Source: Termitomyces sp. T153
Lineage: Eukaryota; Basidiomycota; Agaricomycetes; Agaricales; Lyophyllaceae
Assembly: GCA_018296165.2 (NCBI GenBank)
Contig: JACKQL020000115.1
Coordinates: forward strand, 1-64,000
Direction: 5' to 3'
DNA length: 64,000 nt
Shown here: piece after piece, positions 22,502 to 34,536 of the stretch
Layout: each line of letters starts with the position of its first letter
How positions within the stretch are numbered: the stretch's first letter is position 1
Notes under the pieces: generated by a model
Told to the model about the DNA's origin: nothing
The model's database searches: none
The model's input: only the letters and a program-made list of their open reading frames with translations
Made by a program: the position numbers and the translations under genes

Positions 22502-23700
22502 ATGACATGCTTGGCAATGGCTTCATATGCCTGTCAATCTCTGCCACCAGTGCTCCAGTTCTGTTTGCCAAGAAGAAGGATGGGTCACTCCGACTCTGTG
22601 TGGATTATTGGAGACTCAACAAAGTCACCAAAAAGAACTGGTATCTCCTTCCCTTGATCAGAGACCTCATTTATTGTCTCCACAGTGCCAAGATTTACAC
22701 AAAGATAGACCTCTGCTCTGGCTACAACAATGTCTGGATCACTCTGGAACATGAATGGAAGACTGCCTTTTGCACCTGCTATTGCCTCTTTGAGTACCTC
22801 ATAATGCCCTTTGGAATGACTAACTCCCCCACCACTTTCCAGTACTTCATAAACAACATCTTCTATGACATGAATGACATTTCCATTATTGTGTATCTGG
22901 ACAACATCCTGATCTACTCAAATTTACTGATGGATCATCCAGAGCATGTCTGCCACATCTTAGAACAACTCCAAGAGTACCACCTTCATGCCAAACCTGA
23001 GAAATGCTCCTTCCACATGACAGAGGTCAAATATCTCAGAGTCATCATCACCCCCAATGGCATGCACATGGACCCCACCAAGGTTGACACAATACTCAAC
23101 TAGCCCTTGCCACGGAACATCAAGGAGGTACAGTCATTCCTGGGGTTTGCTAACTTTTATCACTGTTTCATCGACAACTACTCTAGGATCACCAAACCCC
23201 TCAACCAACTCATGTGGAAGGACACCCCTTGGAATTGGGACAGCAAGTGCCAGAGCATATTCCTCCTCCTGAAGAAGGCCTTCACCTCTGCTCCAGTCCT
23301 CCACCATTTCGACCCCTCTCTGCTAATCATGCTTGAATGCAATGCCTCTGACTATGCTATTGCCAGGATACTCTCCCAGTTGGACTCAGAGGGCAAAGAT
23401 CTCCATCCTGTTGCCTTCTACACCTGATCAATGATCCCAGTGGAACTCAACTACAACATCTATGACAAAGAACTCCTTGCGATCATCAAAGCCTTCCATC
23501 AGTGGCAGGCCTACCTTGAGGAGTCCCTGCACTGCATCCAAGTATACTCTGACCACAACAACCTGCAATACTTCACAACCATGAAACAGCTCAGCTGCCA
23601 CCAAGCCTGATGGTCTGAAACCCTCTTGGAGTACAACTTCACCATCCACTACTGCCCCAGGTGACTCAGCATGAAGCCTGATGCCCTTACTCAAAGGTCT
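22502..23700 (+). pseudogene. A4 Gypsy reverse transcriptase and RNase H, decayed
   Basis: A 198-codon segment (22507-23103) has the RT core: FAKKKDGSLRLCVDY, then KIDLCSGYNN (motif A Asp), LIMPFGMTNSPTTFQ, and VYLDNILIYS, where the second catalytic Asp is Asn. The frame continues with stops at 23101 and 23425 into RNase H (ECNASDYAIARILSQ about 23335, YDKELLAI about 23461, [10 protein letters not shown] about 23548). Family assignment: Ty3/Gypsy chromovirus, by comparison with Tf1-like fungal elements. It cannot encode an active enzyme. Confidence 0.85.
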
Positions 23701-23939
23701 GACATGTATCCAAAGAAGTCATTTGAAGCTGAATGGAATGCATTCAACCATCAAGTGGTAATCCCCACCAAACATCTACATGCCATGCTGATTTTAAATG
23801 AAGAAGGAATCCTCCAGCAAATCAGAAATTCACCTCTGGACTCCTTCTTCACCCAGCATGACCCCTGCAACAACCCTAATGAGTTGAACACTAAGAATTC
23901 CTTCTCGCTGTCGCCAGACCACTGCCTCCTGCTCTGGAG

Positions 23940-25260
23940 TGGATGAATTTATGCTCTGGACTACAAGTCCATCCACCTCAACATACTCTGGCAACACTAT
24001 GACCATAAGCTCTGGGGGCACCCAGGAATTTGTAAGACCCTTCAACTCATCTCCTGGACTTACTTTTGGCCAGGAATAAAGAAGGACATCATGTGATATG
24101 TAAGGGCCTGCGAACCTTGCCTCTGGGCCAAGGTACCCCATCACTGCCCCCATGGATTATTGAAACCCCTCTCCATTGGCCGCTGCCCCTGGTCCTCCCT
24201 ATCAATGGATCATATTGTCAAACTCCCTGACTCTGAAGGTTTCAACACAATCCCCGTCATCATTTGCCACCTCACCAAGCAAGCCCTCTTCATCCCCTGC
24301 TACACTACTGACAATGCTCCAGAGTTCACCAAACTATTCCTTGAACATGTATTCTCCAAGCATGGGCTCCCAGATGATATTGTCTCCAACTGCAGACTCC
24401 TGTTCATATCCCACTTTTGGCAGTTGCTATGCAAGGCACTCAAGATCAAAACTAGCCTCTCCACTGCCTATCACCCAGAGACTGATGGACAGACAGAACA
24501 AGTGAACCAGATGCTGGAGCAGTATCTCTGCCTATACATTAACTATTTGCAGAACAACTGGCATGCAGAACTCCTCCTTGTGGAATTCACCTGCAACAAC
24601 ATGCCCCACTCTGCCACCAGAGTCTCCCCCTTCTATGCCAACAAAGGCTACAACCCCCAACTCACTCTGTTCCTGAAGGACATCCCCTCCCACACTGCCC
24701 ATGAAGTCACTGAGGACCTCTGATCCCTTCACCAATTCCTCTGGGACAAGATCAACACCACCAATCAAGCCTACTCCAAACATGCCAACACCTGACATGA
24801 TCCCACTCCCAACTGGCCCCCTGGCACCTTGGTTTGGCTTGATTGATGCAACCTCAAGACCTGGAAGCCCTCCATCAAACTAGACCACAAATGCCTTGGT
24901 CCTTTCAAAGTCCTCCAGAAGGTCTCCACGCATGCCTACAAACTTGACCTACCTCCAGGCTTGAAAGGCCTCCACTCCATGTTCCATATTTGACTCCTCA
25001 AAAAACATGCCCTGGACCCCTTCCCCAGCTAGTGCCCCAAGTGACCACCCCCCATTGAGGTCAAGGATGAGTACTGCTATGAGGTCAACCAGATCCTTGA
25101 CTCCCACTTGGTCCATGGACAACCCCAGTACTTAGTCTGCTAGAAGGGCTACAGACCTAAGGACTACATGTGGGAGCCCTGAAAAAACCTCAACAGAGCC
25201 CCTGATGAACTCTGGGACTTCCATCGACAACACCCCACCAAGCCCCAGAACCCCTGGGAC
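23940..25260 (+). pseudogene. A4 Gypsy integrase and chromodomain, decayed
   Basis: The zinc-binding part (H..GHPG...C-x2-C) lies at 23995-24130. A 187-codon segment (24160-24723) carries the catalytic core: D in SMDHIVKLPD (about 24207) and E in HPETDGQTEQVNQ (about 24500). The second Asp position (about 24390) reads SNCR where relatives have SDRG. All three replacements fit CpG transitions. A GPFKVL segment (about 24898) and a chromodomain start ([20 protein letters not shown], about 25078-25140) follow, which marks it as a chromovirus. It is interrupted by several stops. Confidence 0.85.
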
Positions 25261-25506
25261 TAGCAAGTGCAGATGGCATTAGTGGGTATAACCCCCGCCT
25301 CTGGATTTATCAGGGATTCAACTCCCACAAGTACTCTTCCTATGTGTTTTCACTTACTCTGTCCCTCACTCATTCTGAAAACTTCTCATGCTCAGCAGAA
25401 GTACAAGAAGTCCAATATTCACAAAAGCTACAAGGATGAAATACAGAAATAGGGGAGTGTGGGGCAACAAGAAACCAGAATACAGAAAACCCCTACTCCC
25501 CCTCCC
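25261..25506 (+). mobile_element. A4 3' internal tail
   Basis: Non-coding tail after the chromodomain, homologous to A2 at 15440-15560. Unlike the other family A copies, no clean purine tract precedes the next LTR-like sequence, so a small deletion or rearrangement near 25450-25506 is likely. Confidence 0.55.
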
Positions 25507-25774
25507 TGTCATGACTCATCCCCTGGACCCCTGCACATTGTCCAGCAACCTCCCACTCCCCAAAACCCCTGATGCTCCACCAAACTTCCCACACCCTCGG
25601 CTAACTCCGATGCCTCCCCAGCTAACTCCAATGGCCCCCTGGCCAACTCTGATGGCCCCCTGGCCAACTTCAATGCCTTCTCTGCAGCCACTGACACTTA
25701 CTCTGGATCTCCCAAACTCTGAGAACCACCCCCACTATTCCCAATCTTCGCCACCCATCATCAACTCAACACCC
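25507..25774 (+). repeat. Truncated family A LTR (first about 270 bp)
   Basis: It starts TGTCATGACTCATCC and follows the family A LTR up to the ATCATCAACTCAACACCC region, then stops where LINE-derived sequence begins. It is the probable 3' LTR of A4, cut by a later rearrangement. Confidence 0.7.
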
Positions 25775-26530
25775 ATCTTGAAAGGAGTCAGTAACAAACA
25801 TGTTATTTAGTCTCATCAGATTTTTAGTGCTCTTTGCTCTCAATGTTGCTACATGTGGCCTCAGCACCATGCCCATCCTGTGGCATGCTGCCATCATGAC
25901 CAGCTCCTTTACAGCATCCAAATTCCTCCTTATGAAGAGGTGCAAGTTATGCAGACTGTCCCACATTGGGTAGTGTCCATTAAAGTTGCCCACCCAGATG
26001 TCTACCATACTACTGCCATCCATCCTCCTGCCCTCCATTCCCCTCAGGAAAAAGTCCAATGCTTTATGCTCCTAGAATGCTCACAATCATTGTAGACATT
26101 GAAGATGTGCACCATTCTCTCTGCCATAACCAAGCTGATGCCCACCACATCCATGCTCTCTATGTTGAGCCTCTTCCACTTGTCAGTCAATAGGCATCTA
26201 TTGACTAGCATGATCACCCTCATCTTGTTTGCAGTCTTCTCATTGTGCAGCTTGGAGTAAACCAGTCTCCATATCTGTGTTGCTTGCAACTTCTTGTTGA
26301 AATTGAAGTACAGTTCCTGTAAACATATTATGTCAGTGTTCTTGCTTATCATGTTTAGCATGGTGTGCTGTGCCATCAGAGACTTGTCAATGTTCTGTTG
26401 CCAGATTGTCAGTCTTTCCTTCCTGCCTTTGCTCCCTTGCCTGTTGTTTCCTTTGATTGTCTCAGTCATTGTGATGGATGTGGTGATAATCTCTATGCTT
26501 TCTCTGTCATCTCTTCTAGTGATGTGATAA
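25775..26530 (-). pseudogene. LINE ORF2 fragment: APE-type endonuclease, truncated
   Basis: Minus-strand frames 26044-26469 and 25766-26059 read as an apurinic-endonuclease-like domain: LTIWQQNIDKS at the start, DIICLQEL (catalytic Glu), then a GNFNGHYPMWD segment where relatives have GDFNxHHPxW. The phases differ between the two frames, so there is at least one frameshift. The frame ends at the junction with the family A LTR, and no RT domain is present. Assignment to a Tad1/CnLINE-like non-LTR element rests on the endonuclease type and the ORF1 upstream. Confidence 0.78.
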
Positions 26531-26599
26531 GGTTATTGATGTGTTTGTCACTCCATCCATTAGTGGAAGCCCCCACCTGCTTGTCTGCATCCTGACTAT

Positions 26600-28278
26600 C
26601 TGGCATGCTGTTTGCCCACCTAAACATGTCCAATGTCATCTGCATTCTGCCCAGTACCCTGTCCAGGCACCCCTCTTGTGTCCTGTTGTGGCTTCTGCAT
26701 TTGGGTTTCCACTACCTTCCCCCCTCCCTGTCTTCTCAGTTCTCTGACAAGCCTGCCTTGCCCTATGCCTCTCTGAACTGGTGCATTTCCCACCCTTACA
26801 CTGTTGCTGACTCTGCTGCCATTGTATCTCCTGCTGTTATCTACCCTTGCCCACATCCACAGTTGGTTGGTTGGATAATACCTGTATTTCATTTCTGGGG
26901 TCCTGTCCAGAAGCCTGTTCTTTGTATCCACAAACACCAGGCATGACCTTGATGACAATGGGTGGTCATGCCTCAATCCTCTTGTCCTGCAATTAACACA
27001 CATGTAGTTCTTTATATCCATTACCTTGCACTCCTTTATCCTGTGCTCTCCTACATACAGTCCACATGTATCCTTCTCCTACTTGCATTTGCTGGCTATG
27101 TGCCCCCAACCCAGCCTCTGGCATTTTAGGCATTGCCTTGGTTCTTGATCCAGCTTACAGGCCATGACCCTCTTCCCCTCCATTACTAAACCATGCTTTA
27201 TTACCTCATTTGCCCCCACCTCCATTGTGCAGGCTAGGATAAGGTGTGCCACCCTTTGATTTGCATGCCATGCCTGTGGAGCCCATGCCCACCTAGCTAT
27301 AGTCAGTTCACCTGAGTGCAGGCCATTCACCTCCTCTACCATTTCCAGCCTCTCTGCTGGCATGTTGCCCAAGCTGGTTGGTACAAATTCAACAAAGACA
27401 TTGTACACCCTGTCTTTTACCACTGCCTCTGCTCCATACTTCTTGAGGAATGCCTTGCACACATCTCTCTTAGACAGCCATTCTGCCACTTCTGTGGAGT
27501 TTAGCTCATACAACACACCCCCATTCTTCAGCTTCCTAGCAGACATGAATTCTACCTTTGGTCCATCCATTCCCTGGATCCCCATTAGCTCCCTGGCTAT
27601 CTTTGCCTTCTCTACCAACTCTTTCTCTGATAGTTCCTTCCACCCCTCTCCTCCTTTGCCATTGTTGATGATCACTTGTTTCATCTTGGCTTTTGTCCTT
27701 AGCACTATGTCTTCATGTTTGGCCCTCCTCACTGCTTGTGTGTAGTTCATTCTCATCCCCCTTAGTACTTTGGCTTTCTCTCCTCCCCCCACCCCCCTCT
27801 GTGTATTCCTCACCTCCACAACCTGTCCTTCTTCCACCCTCTCCACTAGCTTCTTGGTTTGCTCCATCATGCTCTTGATAGTCTTGACTGTTGCCTCTAC
27901 CATGGTCTCTAACACCTCCCTGTATTCCTCCATTGCTTTGCCCATCATCTCTGACACCACCTTCTCTACCCCCCCCATCTTTACTCCCTCCATCCCTATC
28001 ATTACCACCTGCATCCCCTCCTTTATGTTGTTGGGCATGTCCTTTTTCACTGTCATCATGAGTAGCGCTGCTTTGAGTGCATCCATGTTGATGGAGTCTT
28101 CTGCTTCACTCAATGCTCCATTGTTGTAGAGCCACATCCTGGCTTTCTCTACCATCTGCACTTTTGGGCCTTGGTCTTGGTTTGCATTGCCATGCATGAT
28201 CATGCTTAGTGTGGTGCTGGCTGGCCTTCTTGTTGCTAGGCTTACATTTTTCATTGTCCTGCCCCTGCTATTTGACAA
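26600..28278 (-). pseudogene. LINE ORF1 (Gag-like nucleic-acid-binding protein), one in-frame stop
   Basis: A 399-codon frame (27079-28278; first ATG about 28254) continues in another open piece (26620-27021). The N-terminal half has helical and probable coiled-coil segments (about residues 95-165). The C-terminal part carries three Cys/His knuckles: CLKCQRLGWGHIASKC, then CGLYVGEHRIKEC, and CVNC...HDHPLSSRSC. The tail PEMKYRYYPTNQLWMW resembles the PYFPTDEPWTW end known from basidiomycete LINE ORF1 proteins. A TAG just after the first knuckle (27076-27078) interrupts it. Role: RNA chaperone for retrotransposition. Confidence 0.75.
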
Positions 28279-28324
28279 AATTTCACTTTGAGTACTTCTC
28301 GGTAGGTTTCAGAGTTGTGTAAAT
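28279..28324. other. LINE 5' edge / junction with Gypsy element B
   Basis: LINE 5' sequence ends and Gypsy B protease-RT linker sequence begins somewhere in about 28280-28345. The exact base cannot be fixed by eye. Confidence 0.4.
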
Positions 28325-31300
28325 TGTAGTTTTTGAAGAGATCAAAAGTGGTCCAAGGGTGAGGTGAAGATGAGCCATTGCCCTTGTTGTTGCATTATTT
28401 ATGCAGAAGAAGCCTATAAGGAGCAGAGATTCAAGGTTTGTAAGCATGCTGCTATGTGTGTTTGTTGTGCTGGGCACCTCCCTTATGCTGATCCTAAGTC
28501 CCCTCCTCCTCTGGCATTCCTTATAGAGAGGCCCTCTGCAAGAATGTCCAAGGTGTTGGGTGTGAACCTAAGGAGAAAGAGGAATTTGAAGGAGAATGGA
28601 CTAGTGCTCTGGACCCAGAGTCTCCAGACAAAACCATAGAGGTGGGTAATAGGATCTGTGCTACAACCTTCTGCCCCCCTCCTACAGTGGCAGAGATTCA
28701 AGCCAGTTGGACCACTTCTCAACATCTGGCTGAGGTATTTGCAGCAAACTTGCAGCCCACAACCTTTCCATAGCACAGTTTCCAATCACCTCCATGATTT
28801 TGTGAACATATTCTCCAAGGCATCCTTTGATTTACTTTCAAAGCATAAGCAGTGGGATCATGCAATTGAGCTGATACCAGATGCAGAGCTCTCCAGCTGC
28901 AAGTCTATCTTGTGCCCCATGAGCAGGATGAGCTGGATACATTCCAACAGGAGAATCTTAGCTCAGAATGAATATGACCCTCTAAGTCCAAAATGGCCTC
29001 CTCAGTCTTTTTCATTGAGAAGAAGGATGGGTCTCTTTATCTGGTTCAGGACTATTGAGTCTTAAATGTGATGATGATAAAGAATTGCTATCCCTTGCCT
29101 CTCATCTTGGAACTTGTCAACAGCCTTTGAGGTGCATGCTACTTCACTAAGTTAGATGTCTATTGGGGCTACAGCAACATGCACATCAAATAAGGAGATG
29201 AGTGGAAGGCAGCATTCCAAACCAATCACAGACTCTTTGAACCTCTGGTGATGTTCTTTGGTCTCACCAATAGCCCAGCCACTTTCCAGACCATGATGAA
29301 TGACATTTTCTATGATCTGATTGCAGAAGGTGTTGTTTGCATGTATTTTGACAATATCCTCATCTACACTAAGATCTTGGAGGAGCATTGTCAGGTCACA
29401 TGCATTGTCTTGGAATGCCTCCACCAACTCCAGCTCTAATTAAAGCCTGAGAAGTGTGAATTTGAGTGAACCAAGGTGGAGTACCTAGGTCTGATCATTT
29501 CACATGGAATGGTTGAGATGGACCCCATTAAAGTGGCAGGTGTAGCAGAGTGGCCTGAGCCAAGAAACAAGAAGGAAGTGCAGGCTTTTCCTAGATTTTG
29601 TCAACTTTTACTGGAGGTTCATACAAGACTTCTCCCACAATGCATGCCCCCTCTTTGACCTCACTGTCAAGGATATAGCATGGTAGTGGGAGTCCTTGCA
29701 GCAAGCTGCCTTTGGTTCCCTCAAGCAAGCCATTACTTCAAAGCCTGTCCTCCTGTTTCCAGACAATAACTCTTTTTTCTGTGTTGAAGCAGATAGCTTG
29801 GATTTTGCCAATGGAGCAGTCCTCTCCCAGCAGTCAAAGAAAGATGGCAAGTGGCATCCAATAGCCTTCTACTCCGAAAGCCTTGACACAGTAGAACAGG
29901 ACTATGAGATCCATGACAAAGAGATGCTTGCAATTATTTGGTCCTTTGAAGAATGGTGGCATTTACTTCAGGGCACACAACATAATTTTGAAGTCTAGAC
30001 AGACCACAAGAACCTTGAGTACTTCCATTCCACTAAGAAACTCAATTGATGCCAAGCTTAGTGGTTCCTGTATCTGGCCAACTTTGACTTCTCACTGCAT
30101 CACAAACCTGGATGGAGCATGGGCAAACCAGATGCATTGTCTAGGTGGGCTGACCATGGCATGGAGGCAGGGGATAATGACAACATTGTCCTCCTCAAGC
30201 CTGAGCTCTTTGCCATCTGTGCTCTAGAAAGGATTGTGATTCAAGGAGATGAGGCAAACATCCTCAGAGACATCCAAAAAGGAAATTGAGAGGGTGCACA
30301 AGAGGATGTGGTTGCCCAAGCTGCACAGGTTCTACAAGCTTGACAAGTGGCCAGAGTTAAGTCTGTGCATGCAGATGAGTGGGGTCTTCAGGATGGGCTT
30401 CTGACTATTTGAGGATGCATCTACATGCCTAACATTCCAGAACTTCACCAGCAAATTGTAGAGCAACACTACAACTCTTGGTTAGCCAAACATCCTAGAA
30501 GGTGGAAGATGCTGGAGCTAGTATCCTGGAATTACTGGTGACCACAGATCTCCTGATATGTAGGCACCTACACTAGCATCTGTGATCTCTGTCTCCACAC
30601 CAAGCCTCATTGCTAGGCACTCATGGGTCAGCTCTACCCCCTCCCCATTCTGGCTGCTTGCTAGAGTGTTGCATTGCTGGATTTCATTGTGAAACTCCCA
30701 GATGCTCACAGATATAATGCAATGATAGTAGTGGTGGACCTCTATGGTAAACAGGCCTATTTCATCCCTACCTGCACAATGTGCTCTGCCTTGGGAGCAG
30801 CTAGCCTGTATCACAAGAATGTCTGGAAGCTCCATAGTCTGTCAGATCAGTATGTCTCCAACTAAGGCCCCCAGTTTGTGGCAGAGTTCACTGGGGAGCT
30901 GTATCACCTGCTGGAAGTGAAGCTCCATACTATCATAGCTTATCACCCTCAGTCAGATGGTCAGATGGAACATGTTAATTAGGAACTGGAACAGTATCTC
31001 TGCTTGTTTTGTAATGAGAGGCAGGATGACTGGAATGAGCTTCTGCAAGATGCTGAGTTCCAGTACAACAACCATGTTCACTCCTCCACACAGATGATGC
31101 CATTTTTCCTGGATACTGGCAGGCACCTCCACATGGGATTTGAACCTTGAGTGTGCCCTTCTGAGAATGATTCTGTAAATGAGTTTGTAGACAGGATGAA
31201 GAGGGTGCAGAAGGAGGCAAAAGCTGCATTGGTGAAGGCCAAGGAGGACATGGCATGGTACTATGACTGCCACCAGACACTAGCCCTGATTTACAAGCCA

Positions 31301-31824
31301 GGAGACCATGTGTATTTGGATAGCTCAGACATTAAGACAACAAGGCCATCCCAAGAGTTGTCACATTGTCATCTTGGCCCCTTTATGGTAGAAAAGAAGG
31401 TAGGGCCTTTAGTGTACCAACTTCAGCTCTCAGCAGGCCTATGCCAATTGCACCCAGTCTTCAATGTTGTCAAACTGTTCCCAGTTTTAGACAATCCAAT
31501 CCCTGCCCACTGCTCTAAGCCACCCCCACCACCAGTCCTGGTCAATGATGAGGAGGAGTGTGAAGTGGAGGAAATTTTGGATAGCAGGATATTCCAGGGG
31601 AAGTTGCAGTTCAAGGTGAAATGAAAGAGATATGGTATTGAGGACATTTCTTGGGAACTACAGGCCAATATATGTGCACCTGCCCTGGTTTGGGATTTCT
31701 ACTGCAGGCATTCCAATGCTCCAAAAGTCATTTGAGGCATCTATTCTATTTCAGCAGCTGACCAGGCAATTCATGATTTTTTCTACTCAGTACATCAAGA
31801 TACTGCACACTAAGGGGGGGTTGA
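28325..31824 (+). pseudogene. Gypsy element B pol (5'-truncated, decayed)
   Basis: It starts in the linker between protease and RT (WSKGEVKMSHCP, homologous to the same linker in C at about 36820-36860). RT runs from 28800 to 29500, with the active-site box MYFDNILIYT (about 29345), where the second Asp is Asn. RNase H (about 29690-30160) contains SLDFANGAVLSQQ and YEIHDKEMLAI. Integrase (30240-31150) includes an HP-type zinc region, MLDFIVKLPDAH and a degraded SDQYVSN segment. A GPFMV segment (about 31379) and a chromodomain (CEVEEILDSRIFQGKLQFKVK, then EDISWE) follow to about 31780. More than ten stops break it. Gag and the 5' LTR are missing. A purine tract (AAGGGGGGGTTGA) precedes the LTR. 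Confidence 0.85.
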
Positions 31825-32204
31825 TGTCAGGAGACCACTGTAGCTGGACTCCTAGATTGTTTCTTTTATTCCAAGACAACTGCTCATTGTGGACTTCCCA
31901 TCCTTGGGTCACAGATACTTCTGACCAGGAGCTATCTTTTGGTCATATTTTTATTGGGTCATGTGCCCAGACCAGTCAACAGAGGCATCTGACTTTTCTG
32001 TCCCACTGTACAGATGTGTCCCACAAGTCCAAAGGCCTAGAATGTAGCATTTGGCCTAGGGAGTTCCTCAGACCAGTTCTCTTTGGATCTCCCTTTTCTA
32101 GGTGTGTAATTATACTTGTAGACACTGTACAATGCTGAATAGACTTTGTATCTCCCTTTGCCAGTTGTGTGATTGAGCCACTGCCTCCAGAGGTTGCCCT
32201 TACA
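31825..32204 (+). repeat. 3' LTR of Gypsy element B (380 bp)
   Basis: TGTCAGGAGACC...GTTGCCCTTACA. It shares end sequence and a TTCTCTTTGGATCTCCC box with the LTRs of C and the solo LTR at 45189. The expected right target duplication is CATTC. The left partner is not found because the 5' end is lost. Confidence 0.85.
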
Positions 32205-33806
32205 CATTCTTCCTGACTCACCTATGTCACTAGCAACCCTTTTTTACTGTTATTGACTCCTTTTAGATTCATTACCTTACTTACTATATATACCAACATG
32301 TTTTCTAGACTACCTCGTTGATCAAATGCGTGACCAGCTGTTCTCGACGTCATAGGTCCTGCTGGCATCGTTCAATGCGTGCTTTCTTGGGTTCTTTGGT
32401 GATATTCTTTTTATACTAGGTAAGGTTTTTATGTCTACAGTTTTCGACATTTACCCAAGCTTACAGTTTTCAGCTTGTTTTGATTGGTATTTCCCTTATC
32501 TCTCTTTTAAGTATATTCAACCTACCATCAAAGAATCACACCTTGTGATTGGCCCCAGACTACAGATTTAAGTCTAGCAACTCTAAATCATTGTTTCTCA
32601 CTCTAATGCTTGCTGTCTTAAGTTAGCACCCTTGTTGTTTTGCTCAGCAAGTACTACCTTAGGATACTATTTTGCCAAGTCCATGTTCAGTGCTAGCACC
32701 TATGGCTAGTTTTGTTTTATCATTGTCCCTGTCACTAACACTCCTTTTGCTACCCCTAGCACCAGTATTTAGCCTTGTTCTGCTAGCAACCTACTCTCTA
32801 GCAACTTCAGTTCAACTCTAGTTGGGTTCATCTGCAGAGTTCCCCCTTTCTATTTGATACTGCCATTTCTTGACCTTGTGCTAGCAACCTAGCACCTCTT
32901 CTGCATCTAATAGGCTTTCTGGGACCTAGCTTGACTTGCAACTCTCATTTCTATAGTCTGTTTATACTCTACTTGTGAAACTGCTGGTTGTGGGTTGTGT
33001 TCTCTGCCACCAGTGCACTAGGCCTAGTGATTGAATCATAGTGCTGTTAGTGCTCTACATGTTAAGGACAATGCTTGAAATGTGAGTCAAAGATAGTTTG
33101 CTAGCAAGTTCAGCCAACATAGTAATAATTCAAGACCCACTATCAACACATTTGATTTCCTCACAATTGTTAATAAGCACCATAATATATAATATAGACT
33201 GGGCTTCCTTGGCACAAGTGAGAACAATGGGGTCTTGACCTGGGAGTACTAACTTGATGTAGGCCTTAACTGCATCAATGGCTGTGACTGGTGCTAGATT
33301 TTCTGAGATGCCCTAAGCAGTAGCAGTGGTTGAAGACAGACTGAAGGTGGTATTGTAGCAGGCAAAGGTCAGCAGGATTCCTTCAATGGAGATGTCATGT
33401 TCAGAAAGTTTGTCAATGGTGGCAACATTGGTGGCTAGGTTGTGCTTGAGGGTGACAGCATCAGATGTGGATTTGAATCACAAATTGATTGAGTGACTGA
33501 GGAGGGAGAAGTTGATGGGGCACAGCAAGGGGTGAAAAGAGACCTGAGTAGTTGTTATCAAAAGTCCCTAGTCATTATTCAAAGTAATTTATTGATTTAA
33601 GAAAATATCAGTGAAGATAGTTCACTATTCCCATACTGGAGAATACTAACCAAGGCCCTCCAGACTTCTCTTGATATCGCAGATCTCACCCCTGGGATAT
33701 CTCACCAAGCTCTCTAAATCTGCTTCAACAGATGTCACAAGTTGGACCAGTGTGCTTCTTGATTGGGGTGGATTCTGAGATAATATCAGAATTATGAGGT
33801 CATTTC
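32205..33806. other. Unassigned CpG-poor DNA between B and the solo family A LTR
   Basis: No gene is supported. A TATATATA run near 32285 and AGCTTACAG/CAGCTTG-like motifs near 32458-32480 hint at an old LTR loosely similar to family D. On the minus strand, about 33540-33120 reads with few stops as a helical segment (containing LATNVATIDKLSEHD and EGILLTFACYN). It could be a decayed Gag, but I cannot name it. A short CpG-containing island lies at 32315-32400. Confidence 0.35.
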
Positions 33807-34536
33807 TGTCAGGTTCTGCTGACCACAGGGGCTCAGCTTAACTGGGCAAGTCCTTACTAGGGAGATGCAATGTCCTGCACTTATAACCTGGTGCTCTAGG
33901 GAGGATTAGACATTGGATACTTGTGAGGATAAGCTAGGGGAAGTGGTCTAGACAAGTCCAGGGTGGTCTGGGAAAGTCTAAGACAAGGTAAAACAAGGGT
34001 TTGAGCTTGGGGCTCATTAGGCACAAGTCCAGAGGTGAGTATGGAGGTTGTAGGGTAAGCACAGGCCATATGAATGATGGGAGTGGGGCTGGAGGTTGAT
34101 AGTGGATCAATTAATGTCGATGGGTTTCAGGACCAAGCATAGAGCAAGGTCTGGAGTTAGTTATGGATGTTTGAGAGTTGTAAATGTATGCATGGAGTTG
34201 ATAATGGTCTTAAAGTTGAAAGGGACTTAAGCAACAATAAAGAAAACTGAGGCAGACAAGGTGAGACAGAGTCAAGACAAGACAGAGACAAGAATAGAAT
34301 AGATTGAGACATAATTCAATAAACAGAAACAGAGATGAGACCAGGAAATGTTAACAGAGACAAATATAACAAGAAACAAGTAACCACAAGTGATATCAAG
34401 ACTAGTGTAACAGATGCTACTCTATGACTTATATACTAGCTACTGGAATTCCTCTGGAGGCAGTGGGTCTGGTAGCAGTGCTTGTTAGAGCTGTGCAGAG
34501 TTGACAGGTGTCAGTTCTGATCAGTTGGTGGGCTGC
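33807..34536 (-). repeat. Solo family A LTR, part 1 (minus strand), split by element C
   Basis: This is the reverse-oriented family A LTR 3' half, beginning TGTCAGGTTC at 33807. It is preceded by ATTTC (33802-33806), the same five bases that follow its other end at 40929-40933. Element C is inserted at 34537, and homology continues at 40580. Confidence 0.88.
34532..34536. repeat. Left target-site duplication of element C (GCTGC)
   Basis: GCTGC abuts the 5' LTR and recurs at 40575-40579 after the 3' LTR. Confidence 0.9.

Noticed and set aside
18024..25774. 18024-25774 as one element with 5' LTR, gag-pol and 3' LTR
   Set aside because: The LTR at 18024 is preceded by its own purine tract and followed by the middle of gag with no primer site, so it is the 3' end of another copy nested in A4.
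28364..28639. 91-residue Cys-rich frame as an independent zinc-finger gene
   Set aside because: Its start aligns with the protease-RT linker of element C (MSRCPRKC region), so it is part of Gypsy B.
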